From DATEDA01 sp963744255 (lineage in GTDB: Bacteria > Pseudomonadota > Gammaproteobacteria > Burkholderiales > SG8-39), in contig CAVUSZ010000042.1 of the NCBI GenBank assembly GCA_963744255.1, positions 62,001 to 126,000 of the forward strand: a stretch of DNA of 64,000 bases, written 5' to 3'. Positions within the stretch are counted from its first letter, which is position 1. Each line of letters begins with the position of its first letter. Positions 7,948 through 15,902 of this stretch are shown here, piece after piece. A program made the translations under genes and the position numbers. The notes beneath the pieces were generated by a model that worked only from the letters and a program-made list of their open reading frames with translations, searched no databases and was not told where the DNA came from.

Positions 7948-9111
7948 TCAGGTCGCCCGTGCAGTGGGCGCCGCGACGGCCACGCGCTGGCGGTCGCGGC
8001 TGTAGTAAGCGAACTTGTCGGCATCGAGCTGCACCCCGAGGCCCGGCGTCTGAGGCAGGTGCAGTTCGAAGTCGCGGTAGACCGGCCGCTCGACGACCAC
8101 GTCGTCCTTAAGCAGCAGCGGGCCGAACAACTCGGTGCCCCAGCTGAGTTGCGGACAGGCGGCGAAGACGTGGGCCGACGCGATGCTGCCGACGCTGCCT
8201 TCGAGCATCGTCCCGCCGTAGAGGCCGATGCCCGCAGCTTCCCCCACCGCGGCGGTGCGCAGCGTGCCGAGCAGCCCACCGGCCTTGGCGATCTTCAGCG
8301 CGAAAACGTCTGCCACCGCTTCGGCCGCCAACTCCAAGGCGTCCTCGGGACCGTTTACGGATTCGTCCGCCATGATCGGGACGTCGAAGCGCGCGGCAAG
8401 CCGTGCCAGGCCGCGGCGGTACCGGCGCGGGATCGGCTGCTCGATCAGGCCGACGCCAGCGTCCTCGAGCGCGGCGATCGCGCGCACGGCCTGGGCCTCG
8501 TCCCAGGCTTGGTTGACGTCCACGGTAACGAGCACGTCATCGCCCAACGCTTTCTTGATGCGCGCCACGTGCGCCACGCTGGCTGCCGGGTCGCCGCGGC
8601 CAATCTTGAGCTTGAACACGCGATGGCGTCGGGCCTCGATCATGGCCTTTGCCTCCTCGATGTCGCGCCCGCTGTCGCCGCTGGCGAGCGTCCAGAGCAC
8701 CGACAGCGTGGGCCGCACTGCGCCGCCCAGCAGTGCGTGCACCGGCTGGCCCACGCGCTGGCCCTGCGCATCGAAGAGCGCCGTCTCGATCGCCGACTTG
8801 GCGTAGGACTGACCCTGCACGGAGCGCGCGGCCAGCGCCATCGCGGCGTTGATGTTGCTCGCATCCTGGCCGACGAGCAGTGGCGCAAGGTACGTGTCGA
8901 TCGCAAGCTTGGTGCCTTCGGGGCTCTGATCGCCGTAGCTCAGGCCGCCAATGCTGGTAGCTTCGCCGAGGCCTACGATGCCGTCGCCGCAACGCACGCG
9001 CACGATCACCAGCGTCTGCCGGTGCATAGTCGTCATTGCCAGCTGATGGGCGCGGATCGTGGGTAGATCCACCAGCGTCGCTTCGATGGATTCGATAGGG
9101 ACAGGTTGCAT
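7948..9111 (-). CDS. catB: Muconate cycloisomerase
   Basis: This enolase-superfamily enzyme cyclises cis,cis-muconate to muconolactone. With the start at 9111 it has 387 residues. The lid begins IESIEATLVDLPTIR as in CatB, the barrel carries Lys167-x-Lys169 with the latter as base, Asp198, Glu224 and Asp249 bind the Mn2+, and Lys273 lies on the opposite face. Two longer in-frame starts exist (9141 and 9228). The latter would overlap the LysR operator and the regulator start; 9111 fits homologue N-termini, although no strong ribosome site is seen for any. It is the first gene of the catabolic unit, reading away from catR. Confidence 0.92.
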   Translation of the reverse strand: MQPVPIESIEATLVDLPTIRAHQLAMTTMHRQTLVIVRVRCGDGIVGLGEATSIGGLSYGDQSPEGTKLAIDTYLAPLLVGQDASNINAAMALAARSVQGQSYAKSAIETALFDAQGQRVGQPVHALLGGAVRPTLSVLWTLASGDSGRDIEEAKAMIEARRHRVFKLKIGRGDPAASVAHVARIKKALGDDVLVTVDVNQAWDEAQAVRAIAALEDAGVGLIEQPIPRRYRRGLARLAARFDVPIMADESVNGPEDALELAAEAVADVFALKIAKAGGLLGTLRTAAVGEAAGIGLYGGTMLEGSVGSIASAHVFAACPQLSWGTELFGPLLLKDDVVVERPVYRDFELHLPQTPGLGVQLDADKFAYYSRDRQRVAVAAPTARAT

Positions 9112-9189
9112 GCCGGTGGCCTGGGACGTGGTGACCAGCATGTTGTCGCACGGTCGCTGGTGCGTCCAATACTGTTCGCATCCACGACC

Positions 9190-9204
9190 ATACCCCTGAG
9201 GTAT
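9190..9204. promoter_or_regulatory. CatM/BenM-type LysR operator ATAC-N7-GTAT between catB and catR
   Basis: The gap between the divergent catB and catR genes contains ATACCCCTGAGGTAT. This is a perfect match to the ATAC-N7-GTAT recognition pattern known for CatM and BenM and also fits the general LysR pattern T-N11-A. It lies 13 bases upstream of the catR start and 78 bases upstream of the preferred catB start. This is the expected place for a site where the regulator controls the catabolic promoter in response to muconate and represses its own gene. Confidence 0.8.
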
Positions 9205-9217
9205 ACTCGCTCGACCG

Positions 9218-10114
9218 ATGTTGCGCATCGAACTGAGGCACCTGCACTATTTCGAGGCTGTGGCGACGGAGCTTAGCTTCAGCCGCGCGGCCGGCCGGCT
9301 GCACATGGCGCAGCCGCCATTGAGCCGGCAGATCCGCCAGCTGGAGATGGAGGTTGGAGCTGAGCTGATCGATCGCAAGTCACGCCCGCTGCAGCTCACG
9401 CCAGCGGGCCGTTTCTTCTTGGAGCAGACGGTCCAGATCCTAACCCGCTTGCAGGAGGCGGGCGACGCCACGCGGCGAATCGCGCGCGGGCAGCGCTCCT
9501 CGTTCGGCATCGGCTTCGTGCCCTCGACGCTCTATGGGGTGCTGCCCGAGGTGATCCGGCGTTTCCGCGACGCCTATCCGAAGGTGGACGTGAGGCTGTC
9601 GGAGCTGATCACGGTGCAACAGGCCGTGGCGCTCAAGTCGGGGCGGATCGACGTCGGCTTCGGCCGGCTGGTGCTAGACGATCCCGAAATCGAAACCGAG
9701 GTGTTGCTGAAGGAGCCGATCGTGGCGGCGCTGCCCGCCGGCCATCCATTGCTGCGGCGCACGCGGCTGGGGCTCGCCGAGCTGGCAGGCGAACCACTGA
9801 TCCTGTACCCGGCGCGCCCGCGGCCCAGCTACGCCGACCATGTTATCCAGGTGTTCCGTAACTACGGGCTCACGCCCACGGTGGAGATGGAAGCCAATGA
9901 ATTGCAGACGGCGATCGGGCTCGTGGCCGCAGGCATTGGGCTGGCATTGGTACCGGAGTCGGTGCGCCGGTTGCACCGCGATGACGTGGCGTACCGGCCA
10001 CTGTCGGACGACGGCGCGGTGTCGCCCGTGATCATCAACTTCCGCGTCGATGACCACTCGGCGCTGCTCGCGCAGTTGCGGAAGTTCGTACGGACCGCCC
10101 TGGCGGCGTCGTGA
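9218..10114 (+). CDS. catR: LysR-type regulator of catechol degradation (CatM/CatR/BenM type)
   Basis: This 298-residue regulator has an N-terminal winged helix-turn-helix (about residues 5-65, with FSRAAGRLHMAQPPLSRQIRQLE) and a two-lobed effector domain (about 90-295). The N-terminus LRHLHYFEAVATELSFSRAA follows the CatM/BenM/ClcR pattern. The known effector for this group is cis,cis-muconate. It is transcribed away from catB, with a matching operator just upstream of its start, the standard arrangement for autoregulated LysR genes. No separate anthranilate regulator (such as AndR) is present, so muconate induction of the whole unit is inferred. Confidence 0.88.
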   Translation: MLRIELRHLHYFEAVATELSFSRAAGRLHMAQPPLSRQIRQLEMEVGAELIDRKSRPLQLTPAGRFFLEQTVQILTRLQEAGDATRRIARGQRSSFGIGFVPSTLYGVLPEVIRRFRDAYPKVDVRLSELITVQQAVALKSGRIDVGFGRLVLDDPEIETEVLLKEPIVAALPAGHPLLRRTRLGLAELAGEPLILYPARPRPSYADHVIQVFRNYGLTPTVEMEANELQTAIGLVAAGIGLALVPESVRRLHRDDVAYRPLSDDGAVSPVIINFRVDDHSALLAQLRKFVRTALAAS

Positions 10115-10244
10115 CGGCCCACGAAACGACAACCTGCCGCAACTAATAATTTGCGTACGCAAGACCGGAAGGCTCGATCGCGAGCAGCATCGACGCTCGA
10201 CGTAAGCGAGGCGCTCGCCGATGACGAAGCTGTGACAGCCTGAC

Positions 10245-10405
10245 CTACTTGGCCTGGATCGCGAGCACGCTGATGGAATTGTCAGCGCGGTTGCGACGAG
10301 CGCTAGGTTGCCGGCGCGATTGATCGACATGTCCGAGGGCTGCTGCCGGACCGGGACTGCGTCGATACGCGTCGGCGTCGTGAGATCGATGACGCAGAGC
10401 TAGCT
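10245..10405 (-). pseudogene. Frameshifted remnant of a YVTN/lactonase-type beta-propeller protein
   Basis: On the minus strand the frame reading VIDLTTPTRIDAV...SDMSINRAGNLALVA is followed, in another frame, by RADNSISVLAIQAK and a stop at 10245. Joined, the pieces read as two blades of a YVTN-type beta-propeller (pattern D-x-P-x-R, then S-I-N-R-A-G-x-L-A-L-V-A-N-R-A-D-x-S-I-S-V). Restoring one A within GTCGCAACC, near 10293, recovers the expected V-A-N-R-A-D, so a single-base deletion explains the shift. Only about 50 codons survive; the rest of the gene is not found between catR and the GST gene. Family assignment is by pattern only. Confidence 0.6.
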
Positions 10406-10408
10406 TAG

Positions 10409-11038
10409 CTAACGCCCGGTCGCGACCGGCTGCGCCGCGGGCCGCGTCGCGGCGAAGGAAGGCCGTGCGTCGAGCCGCGCGAAGTACGGGGCGAGCGCTG
10501 CATGTCGGGTCCGCCAGTCCAGCTCGGGAAAGCGGAGGTCGAGATAACCGAGCGCGCAGCCCGCTGCGATATCGGCGAGCCCGAACCCGAATGCGGTGAA
10601 CCACTTGCCCGAGCCGAGCAGCCGCTCGAGCTCCGCCGCGGCCGCCTCGATCTTGCGCGTCTGGCGGCCGATCCAGTCGCTGCTCTGGAGATCGCCCGGG
10701 CGGCTGCGCTCGAGCACGACGAGCACCACGGCATCGCACATGCCGTCGGCAAGCGCCTCGATCTGCCGGTGGGTGACGCGTAGCGCGGGATCGCTCGGGA
10801 TGAGCGGCGGCGGCCGGCCGAGCGTCTCGAGGTACTCGACGATCACTTTCGAGTCGTACATCACGCGCGCGTCGTCGAGAATCAGGGCGGGGACTTTCCC
10901 CAGGGGGTTCGTCCCCGGCACGGCAGTGCCGGCGGCCCACGGATTGTCGACCACCTCTTCGCAGGAAATCCCCTTCTCGCGCAGCGCCACGCGGACCTTG
11001 CGGGCGAAGGGGCTCGGTTTGGCGATGACGAGCTTCAC
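10409..11038 (-). CDS. Glutathione S-transferase family protein
   Basis: This 209-residue protein has the thioredoxin-like N-terminal domain of GSTs (residues 1-78, with PSPFARKVRVALREKGI, the NPLGKVPALI loop carrying the cis-proline, and YDSKVIVEYLE) and an all-helical C-terminal domain. It would conjugate or bind glutathione with an electrophile in the cytoplasm. Ser9 in the PSPFARK segment is the likely thiol-stabilising residue. The substrate cannot be told from sequence. It starts 4 bases after the stop of the small membrane protein gene upstream, so the two are probably co-transcribed. Confidence 0.87.
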   Translation of the reverse strand: MKLVIAKPSPFARKVRVALREKGISCEEVVDNPWAAGTAVPGTNPLGKVPALILDDARVMYDSKVIVEYLETLGRPPPLIPSDPALRVTHRQIEALADGMCDAVVLVVLERSRPGDLQSSDWIGRQTRKIEAAAAELERLLGSGKWFTAFGFGLADIAAGCALGYLDLRFPELDWRTRHAALAPYFARLDARPSFAATRPAAQPVATGR

Positions 11039-11042
11039 GGCG

Positions 11043-11279
11043 TCAGCGGCGCTCGGGCAATGGCGCGGGCACCAGTTTGCCCTCCGCGGTCACGCATTCA
11101 CATCGGCCTCCCGCGAACCGCTCGCGCGCATAGATGCCGTCGGCGAAACGATGCTTGACGCAGATCTGGCGGCACTCGCGCTGGTCGTTCGCCCGCAGCG
11201 TCGCGATCACGAGCAACATCACGGCGGCGCCCAGGAGGATGGGCACCCTGGCTCTCCAGATCGCGGTGAGCGCGCTCAC
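11043..11279 (-). CDS. Small single-pass membrane protein of unknown function
   Basis: This 78-residue protein has one transmembrane helix near residues 12-28 (VPILLGAAVMLLVIATL) and a C-terminal segment with four cysteines (ECRQIC and CEC), probably on the outside of the inner membrane. I do not recognise a family. The next gene on the strand, a GST, begins 4 bases after its stop, so the pair form a small operon. The cysteines could form disulfides or bind a metal, but nothing further is visible. Confidence 0.6.
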   Translation of the reverse strand: MSALTAIWRARVPILLGAAVMLLVIATLRANDQRECRQICVKHRFADGIYARERFAGGRCECVTAEGKLVPAPLPERR

Positions 11280-11587
11280 GGCTGTGCTCGGGGCAAGGCG
11301 GGATTATTCACCTGAAGCCGCGTGAACGGAGTCACGCGTACGCAGCCGGATCGCGCACCCCGTCAACGCCCGCTCTCACGCTGCACAAGCGCCCGCCTAT
11401 CTCGCCCGGCCTAAGACCGAGCCCGGTTCGCGCACCCTGACCCGCGCCGACCGTGCAATCGTACCGACCCGATGACTCGCCCGGAGCACTTTGCCCGCGC
11501 CGGCGGCCTAGCTCCTCCGTGCAATTGAAGAGTGCGCAGCGCGGCGCTAGCGTGGAATCGTCGAAACCTGTCCACCAAGGAGCCGTC
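11280..11587. other. Intergenic region between divergent genes, no gene seen
   Basis: About 308 bases separate the small membrane protein gene (minus) from the zinc-ribbon gene (plus). Frames on both strands here look like random GC-rich reading. A weak promoter candidate for the plus-strand genes is TTGAAG at 11525-11530 with TAGCGT at 11548-11553 (17-base spacing). The 9-mer CCGTGCAAT occurs twice, at about 11449 and 11515. Nothing else could be supported. Confidence 0.35.
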
Positions 11588-11785
11588 ATGGTCTGTCCCA
11601 AGTGCCGCAACGACAACCCGGGCCACGCCCGCTTCTGCGGGAAATGCGGCCATCCGATTGCGCCGCCGCAGCCGTCCAGCCCGACGACGCCCCGGTCCGG
11701 CAAGGCCACGAACTTCTTCAAGTGGGTCGGCTACATCTTCAGCGGCCTCATCGTGCTCGGGATGTTGAGCAACTGCAACTTCTGA
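11588..11785 (+). CDS. Zinc-ribbon membrane protein (65 residues)
   Basis: The protein opens with a zinc ribbon, MVCPKC...FCGKCG, whose four cysteines (3, 6, 17, 20) should bind one zinc ion. A proline/serine-rich linker follows, then a C-terminal transmembrane segment at about residues 45-60 (VGYIFSGLIVLGML). AAGGAG just upstream of the ATG at 11588 supports this start over longer frames. The stop is 2 bases before the start of a Ser/Thr kinase gene whose product ends in a similar zinc ribbon, so the two are likely partners. Function is unknown. Confidence 0.7.
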   Translation: MVCPKCRNDNPGHARFCGKCGHPIAPPQPSSPTTPRSGKATNFFKWVGYIFSGLIVLGMLSNCNF

Positions 11786-11787
11786 CG

Positions 11788-13173
11788 ATGGCGGACGACT
11801 TCACGTTCGGCGAGGAGTTCGTCGCCGAGGTTCTCGGGGCCGCGGCCCGCGACGTCGCAGCCGCGGTCCTGCCCGGCAGCTCGGTGATGGGCGTGCTGGC
11901 GGAGCGCGTGGGCGCCGCGTTCTGCCGCGCCGCGTGGCGCTGGCTGTCGGGCAAGACCGCCGCGCAGCAGCAGGACGCGATCACGGCGCTGGCGCAGGCC
12001 CCGGTCCACAGGGTCCGCCCCGCCGTCGAGGCGGGACTCGCCGGAATCGACTGCGACCCGGCGGCGCGGGCGCAGGTCGTCACCTATCTGACCGCGATCC
12101 CGATGACCGCGCGGCGCGCCATCACCCGCCCGAACGACGGCGGGCGGCCGGCCACGCTCCTCTCGCAGCTGCCGCGGAGTGAGTCCGACCTGCTCCGGTT
12201 CGTCCCGCTGCGCGCGCCGCGCTTTCAGCCGGGCGATCACGTCCCCGGCCACGACTACCGCGTCGAAGCTCTCCTCGGCCAGGGCGGCTTCGCCGAGGTG
12301 TGGAAGGCGCGGCACACGCTGCGCGAGGACGAGCCGCCGGTGGCGCTCAAGTTCTGTCTGGATCCGGCCCTGCTCGTCAGCCTGCGGGTCGAGATCGCGG
12401 CCTGGGACGCGATGAATCGCCCGGTACCGCACGCGGGATTCGTGCAGCTCCGCGGCACCGCCTACAGCGCCGCGCCGCCGTTCCTCGTCTACGAGTACGT
12501 CGACGGCGGGGACCTCACCGCCTGGCTCGCCGACTTCGATGGCAAGCGTCCGCCGGTCCGCAGCGTGATCAAGGTGCTGAAGATGACCGCGCGCGCACTC
12601 GCGATCGCGCACGGTCACGGCGTCGTGCACCGCGATCTCAAGCCGGCGAACCTGCTGATCACGCGCGACGGGCGCATCAAAGTGTCGGACTTCGGCATCG
12701 GCGCGATCATGGCCGCCGCGGAGGGCCGGACCGGGCGCGCCGACTCGGTCACAGGTGCAACGCTGCTCCGGGGGGCCCATACGCCGCTCTACACCGATCC
12801 GTTGCAGCCGCGCGACGCGACGCCGAGCCCGAAGGCCGACGTGTACGCGCTGGGCGTCATCGCCTACCAGCTGCTCACCGCCGATGTGACCCAGCCCGTC
12901 GGCCCGGCCTGGCGCGCCGAGCTCCAGCGGCGGGAGACTCCCGACGAGTTCGTCGACGTCATCGGCGCATGCGTGGACATCGCATCGCGCCGGCTGCCGG
13001 ACGCCGCCGCCGTCGCGGAGGCGCTCGATCGGGTCGGCCCGGACGGCATCCGCAGCCCGCCGGAACCGCCGCCGCCGGCCCAGACCGCCGTGCGGTTCTG
13101 CTTCGAATGCGGCACGAAGGCGGCGCGGCGCGATGCCTTCTGCACGAATTGCGGCGAGCGCCTCGCCGCCTGA
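11788..13173 (+). CDS. Hanks-type Ser/Thr protein kinase with C-terminal zinc ribbon
   Basis: This 461-residue soluble protein has an N-terminal helical region of about 150 residues and a kinase domain at about 157-415. The glycine loop is GQGGFAEVW (164-172), the ATP lysine is Lys188, the catalytic loop is HRDLKPAN (281-288, Asp283), and the metal motif is DFG (301-303). A C-terminal zinc ribbon follows with Cys438, Cys441, Cys452 and Cys455. All catalytic residues are present, so it should be active. It follows the zinc-ribbon membrane protein by 2 bases; the shared ribbon suggests the small protein tethers or regulates it. There is no transmembrane segment or PASTA domain. Targets are unknown. 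Confidence 0.85.
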   Translation: MADDFTFGEEFVAEVLGAAARDVAAAVLPGSSVMGVLAERVGAAFCRAAWRWLSGKTAAQQQDAITALAQAPVHRVRPAVEAGLAGIDCDPAARAQVVTYLTAIPMTARRAITRPNDGGRPATLLSQLPRSESDLLRFVPLRAPRFQPGDHVPGHDYRVEALLGQGGFAEVWKARHTLREDEPPVALKFCLDPALLVSLRVEIAAWDAMNRPVPHAGFVQLRGTAYSAAPPFLVYEYVDGGDLTAWLADFDGKRPPVRSVIKVLKMTARALAIAHGHGVVHRDLKPANLLITRDGRIKVSDFGIGAIMAAAEGRTGRADSVTGATLLRGAHTPLYTDPLQPRDATPSPKADVYALGVIAYQLLTADVTQPVGPAWRAELQRRETPDEFVDVIGACVDIASRRLPDAAAVAEALDRVGPDGIRSPPEPPPPAQTAVRFCFECGTKAARRDAFCTNCGERLAA

Positions 13174-13176
13174 GCG

Positions 13177-14655
13177 TCACTCGTCGACGGCACCGAGCGG
13201 CGCTGCGACCTCTTCCAGCGGCTTTCGCTCGGCGGGGACCGCGTACACCGCGGCGACTCCCGCGGCGATCGCCATCAGCGCGGCGCCCAGCAGATATCCC
13301 GCGAAGACGGCCTCGCGGCTGCCGCTCGCGATCAGCACGCCGAACAACGCCGGCGCGATGAAGCCGCCGGCGCCGGTGCCGATGGCATAGAAAAGGGATA
13401 CGGCAACCGCCCGCATCTCGAGGGGGAACAGCTCGCTCACGGTAAGGTACGCCGAGCTTGCCGCGGCCGAGGCGACGAAGAAGATCACCGCCCAGCAGGC
13501 GGTGTGGGTCGCGGCGTCGAGCCAGCCTTGCGTGAACGCGTAACCGGTGGCAGCGAGCCCGGCGGCCGAGAGCGCGTACGTCGAGGCGATCATCACGCGC
13601 CGGCCAACGGTATCGAACAGCGGCCCCAGCACGAGCGGGCCGAAGAAGTTGCCGAGCGCGAACGGGAAGATGTAGAGACCGACGCGCTCGTCGGCCACGC
13701 CGTAGAAGCGCGTGAGCACCAGCGCGTAGGTGAAGAAGATCGCGTTGTAGAAGAAGGCCTGCGACACCATGAGCACGAAGCCGAGCACCGCGCGGCGGGG
13801 CGAGCGCTGGAGGAGCACGCGCGCGATCGCAGTCCACGACGGCAGCGGTTGAATTCGCAGCGCGAGGGTGCGGTGCGCGGTCGCCGGCGCGGGCTCGCGC
13901 CCGAGCACTTCCCTTTCGATCGTGGCGACCTCGGCCTCGGCGCGCGCCGCGTGTCCGTGGGTCAGCAACCAGCGCGGGCTCTCCGGCACGTGCCGTCGCA
14001 CCAGCACGATCGCGATCCCGATCGCCCCGCCGAGGGCGAACGCGACGCGCCAGCCGAGCTCCGGCCCGAGGATGCGGGGGTCGAGCAGCACGAGGCTCAG
14101 ACCCGCGCCGAGCGCCGCGCCGATCCAGAAGGTGCCGTTGATCGCCAGGTCGACCCGGCCTCGCACTCGGGCCGGGATCAGCTCGTCGATCGCCGAGTTG
14201 ATGGCGCCGTACTCGCCGCCGATGCCGAAGCCGGTCAGGAAGCGGAACGCGGCGAAGGTCCAGAAGTCGACCGAGAGCGCGCTCATCATCGTGGCGACCA
14301 GGTAGACCGCCATCGTGATGAGGAAAATGCGCTTCCGCCCGAGCCGGTCGGCAAGGCGGCCGAAGTACAACGCCCCGAGGACCGCGCCGGCGATATAGCT
14401 CGAGCCGGTGAGGCCGATCTCGGTCGCGGACAGTCCGAGCGTGTCCTCGCGCTGCAGGACTGCGCCGAGCGACCCGACCAGCGTGACCTCCAGGCCGTCG
14501 AGCATCCAGCTCACGCCAAGTGCGATCACGACGCGCCAGTGCCAGCGCGACCAGGGCAGCGCGTCGAGCCGCGCCGGAAGGTCGCTCCGGATCACCGCTC
14601 CATGCGGAAGCACGCCCGGGGATGCCGATCTGCCGCTATGGGCCTCGAGGTTCAT
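13177..14655 (-). CDS. Major facilitator superfamily transporter (metabolite/sugar:H+ symporter type)
   Basis: This 492-residue inner-membrane protein has 12 predicted helices. The signature motifs of the branch are GRLADRLGRKR (loop 2-3), RFLTGFGIGGEYGA, PESPRWLL after helix 6, FDTVGRR in loop 8-9, and VSELFPLEMRA near helix 10. These place it with the SV2/sugar-porter-like metabolite:H+ symporters. The substrate is unknown. It converges on the kinase gene, with only 3 bases between the two stops, and its start faces the Spy-like gene across a 203-base gap that should hold both promoters. Confidence 0.85.
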   Translation of the reverse strand: MNLEAHSGRSASPGVLPHGAVIRSDLPARLDALPWSRWHWRVVIALGVSWMLDGLEVTLVGSLGAVLQREDTLGLSATEIGLTGSSYIAGAVLGALYFGRLADRLGRKRIFLITMAVYLVATMMSALSVDFWTFAAFRFLTGFGIGGEYGAINSAIDELIPARVRGRVDLAINGTFWIGAALGAGLSLVLLDPRILGPELGWRVAFALGGAIGIAIVLVRRHVPESPRWLLTHGHAARAEAEVATIEREVLGREPAPATAHRTLALRIQPLPSWTAIARVLLQRSPRRAVLGFVLMVSQAFFYNAIFFTYALVLTRFYGVADERVGLYIFPFALGNFFGPLVLGPLFDTVGRRVMIASTYALSAAGLAATGYAFTQGWLDAATHTACWAVIFFVASAAASSAYLTVSELFPLEMRAVAVSLFYAIGTGAGGFIAPALFGVLIASGSREAVFAGYLLGAALMAIAAGVAAVYAVPAERKPLEEVAAPLGAVDE

Positions 14656-14858
14656 GCGTGGTGCGCGTAGTAGAGTTTACCGATGCGTGGAACGTTTCCC
14701 CGCGACACCGGATGCGGGGGCGCGCTACCGGAGACCATAGCAAACGGCCCGCCAGCTTCACAGAACTTTACGTCCGGGAGAAACCGCTGCAACCCCGTAA
14801 TCGCAGACTGCAGCTTCGAGCCCGCCGCTCCGGCGGGCAGCACAGAAAGGATTCCACA

Positions 14859-15404
14859 GTGAGCGATCAAACGACACCCGGGAGTGCACCCTCGTCCGGC
14901 CGGCCGCGCCGCCCCTGGCGGCGCGTCGTCATGGCGACCCTGATCGGCGGCCTGGCCGCCGGAATCGGCGCGAAGGCCTTCGCCCACGGCGGCCCGGGCG
15001 GGTGGCACGGGCGCTGGGGCGGTCACGGCTGGCAGGGCGAGATGGACCCGCAGGCCATGCAGCGGCGGGCGGAAGCGATGGTGAAGTGGTGGCTCGCGGA
15101 CGTCGACGCCACCGAAGCGCAGCAGAAGAAAATCGCCGAGATCATGACCGCGACGATGACCGAGCTTCGCCCGCTGCGCCAGAAGCACTTCGAGGCCCGC
15201 AGGCAGGTGATGGAGATCCTGTCGAAGCCGCAGATCGACCGCGCCGCGCTCGAGGCCGTCCGCGCGCAGGAACTCGATCTCGCCGAGAGCTTCTCGCGCC
15301 GCGTCACGCAGTCGCTCGGCGATGCGGCCGAGGTGCTGACGCCCGAGCAGCGCACGAAGCTCGCCGAGCGGATGCAGCGCCGGCACGGCCCGCGCCGGGG
15401 CTAA
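14859..15404 (+). CDS. Spy/CpxP-type periplasmic protein (heavy-metal resistance/LTXXQ family)
   Basis: The preferred GTG start at 14859 gives 181 residues, with AGAAAGGA just upstream. An N-terminal transmembrane signal (VVMATLIGGLAAGIGAKAFA) is followed by a His/Gly-rich stretch (HGGPGGWHGRWGGHGW), then the helical Spy-like domain with DATEAQQKKIAEIM and the second repeat ending LTPEQRTKLAERM. Proteins of this kind act as ATP-independent periplasmic chaperones or metal-stress sensors that modulate a Cpx-type sensor. A regulator and sensor kinase follow at 15903 and 16598, matching that arrangement. A GC-rich hairpin at 14821-14837 lies in the presumed leader. Confidence 0.78.
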   Translation: MSDQTTPGSAPSSGRPRRPWRRVVMATLIGGLAAGIGAKAFAHGGPGGWHGRWGGHGWQGEMDPQAMQRRAEAMVKWWLADVDATEAQQKKIAEIMTATMTELRPLRQKHFEARRQVMEILSKPQIDRAALEAVRAQELDLAESFSRRVTQSLGDAAEVLTPEQRTKLAERMQRRHGPRRG

Positions 15405-15478
15405 AGGGCGCCGCGCGGCCCGCGGCCGGCCACCGCGGCGCGCGCATAATCGCGGCTCCGCTCACGGAGGTAGGAGCC

Positions 15479-15898
15479 ATGGACAAGCGCTTCTGGATCT
15501 CGGTCGTGGTCATGTTCGTCCTGTCGCTCGGGCTCGGCTTCGTCGTCCACGCCGTGCTGCTCGAGCAAGAGTACGCGAAGCTGCAGAACCTGTTCCGTGC
15601 GCCGGCCGAAGCGGAGAACTACTTCCACTTCATGCTGCTTGCCCACCTGCTCATCGCCGTCGGCTTCACGTGGATCTACCGCCAGGGGCGCGAGGCCGGC
15701 AAGCCGTGGTTCGGGCAGGGTGTGCGCTTCGGCGTCGCGGTCGTGGTGCTGATGACGATCCCGATCTACCTGATCTATTACGCCGTCCAGCCGCTGCCCG
15801 GCGATCTGGTCGCGAAGCAGATCGTCTTCGACACGATCGCGGTGATCATCATGGGGATCGTCGCCGCCTGGATCAACCAGCCGCCGCGGGCCACCTGA
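15479..15898 (+). CDS. Membrane protein of unknown function (four helices)
   Basis: This 139-residue protein starts at 15479 behind a strong GGAGG site. Four transmembrane segments are visible, at about residues 6-28, 50-67, 82-103 and 115-133. The helix pattern resembles small bacterial DUF-type membrane proteins, but I cannot name the family with confidence. It lies between the Spy-like gene and the two-component system; its stop is 7 bases before the regulator start, so it is likely part of the same operon and envelope-related. Confidence 0.7.
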   Translation: MDKRFWISVVVMFVLSLGLGFVVHAVLLEQEYAKLQNLFRAPAEAENYFHFMLLAHLLIAVGFTWIYRQGREAGKPWFGQGVRFGVAVVVLMTIPIYLIYYAVQPLPGDLVAKQIVFDTIAVIIMGIVAAWINQPPRAT

Positions 15899-15902
15899 CT
15901 CG

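Noticed and set aside
9112..9228. Longer catB starting at 9228 or 9141
   Set aside because: The 9228 start would run through the LysR operator and into the catR start; neither extension matches CatB N-termini.
14821..14837. GC-rich hairpin before the Spy-like gene as a terminator
   Set aside because: No T tract on either strand; it is more likely part of the leader.
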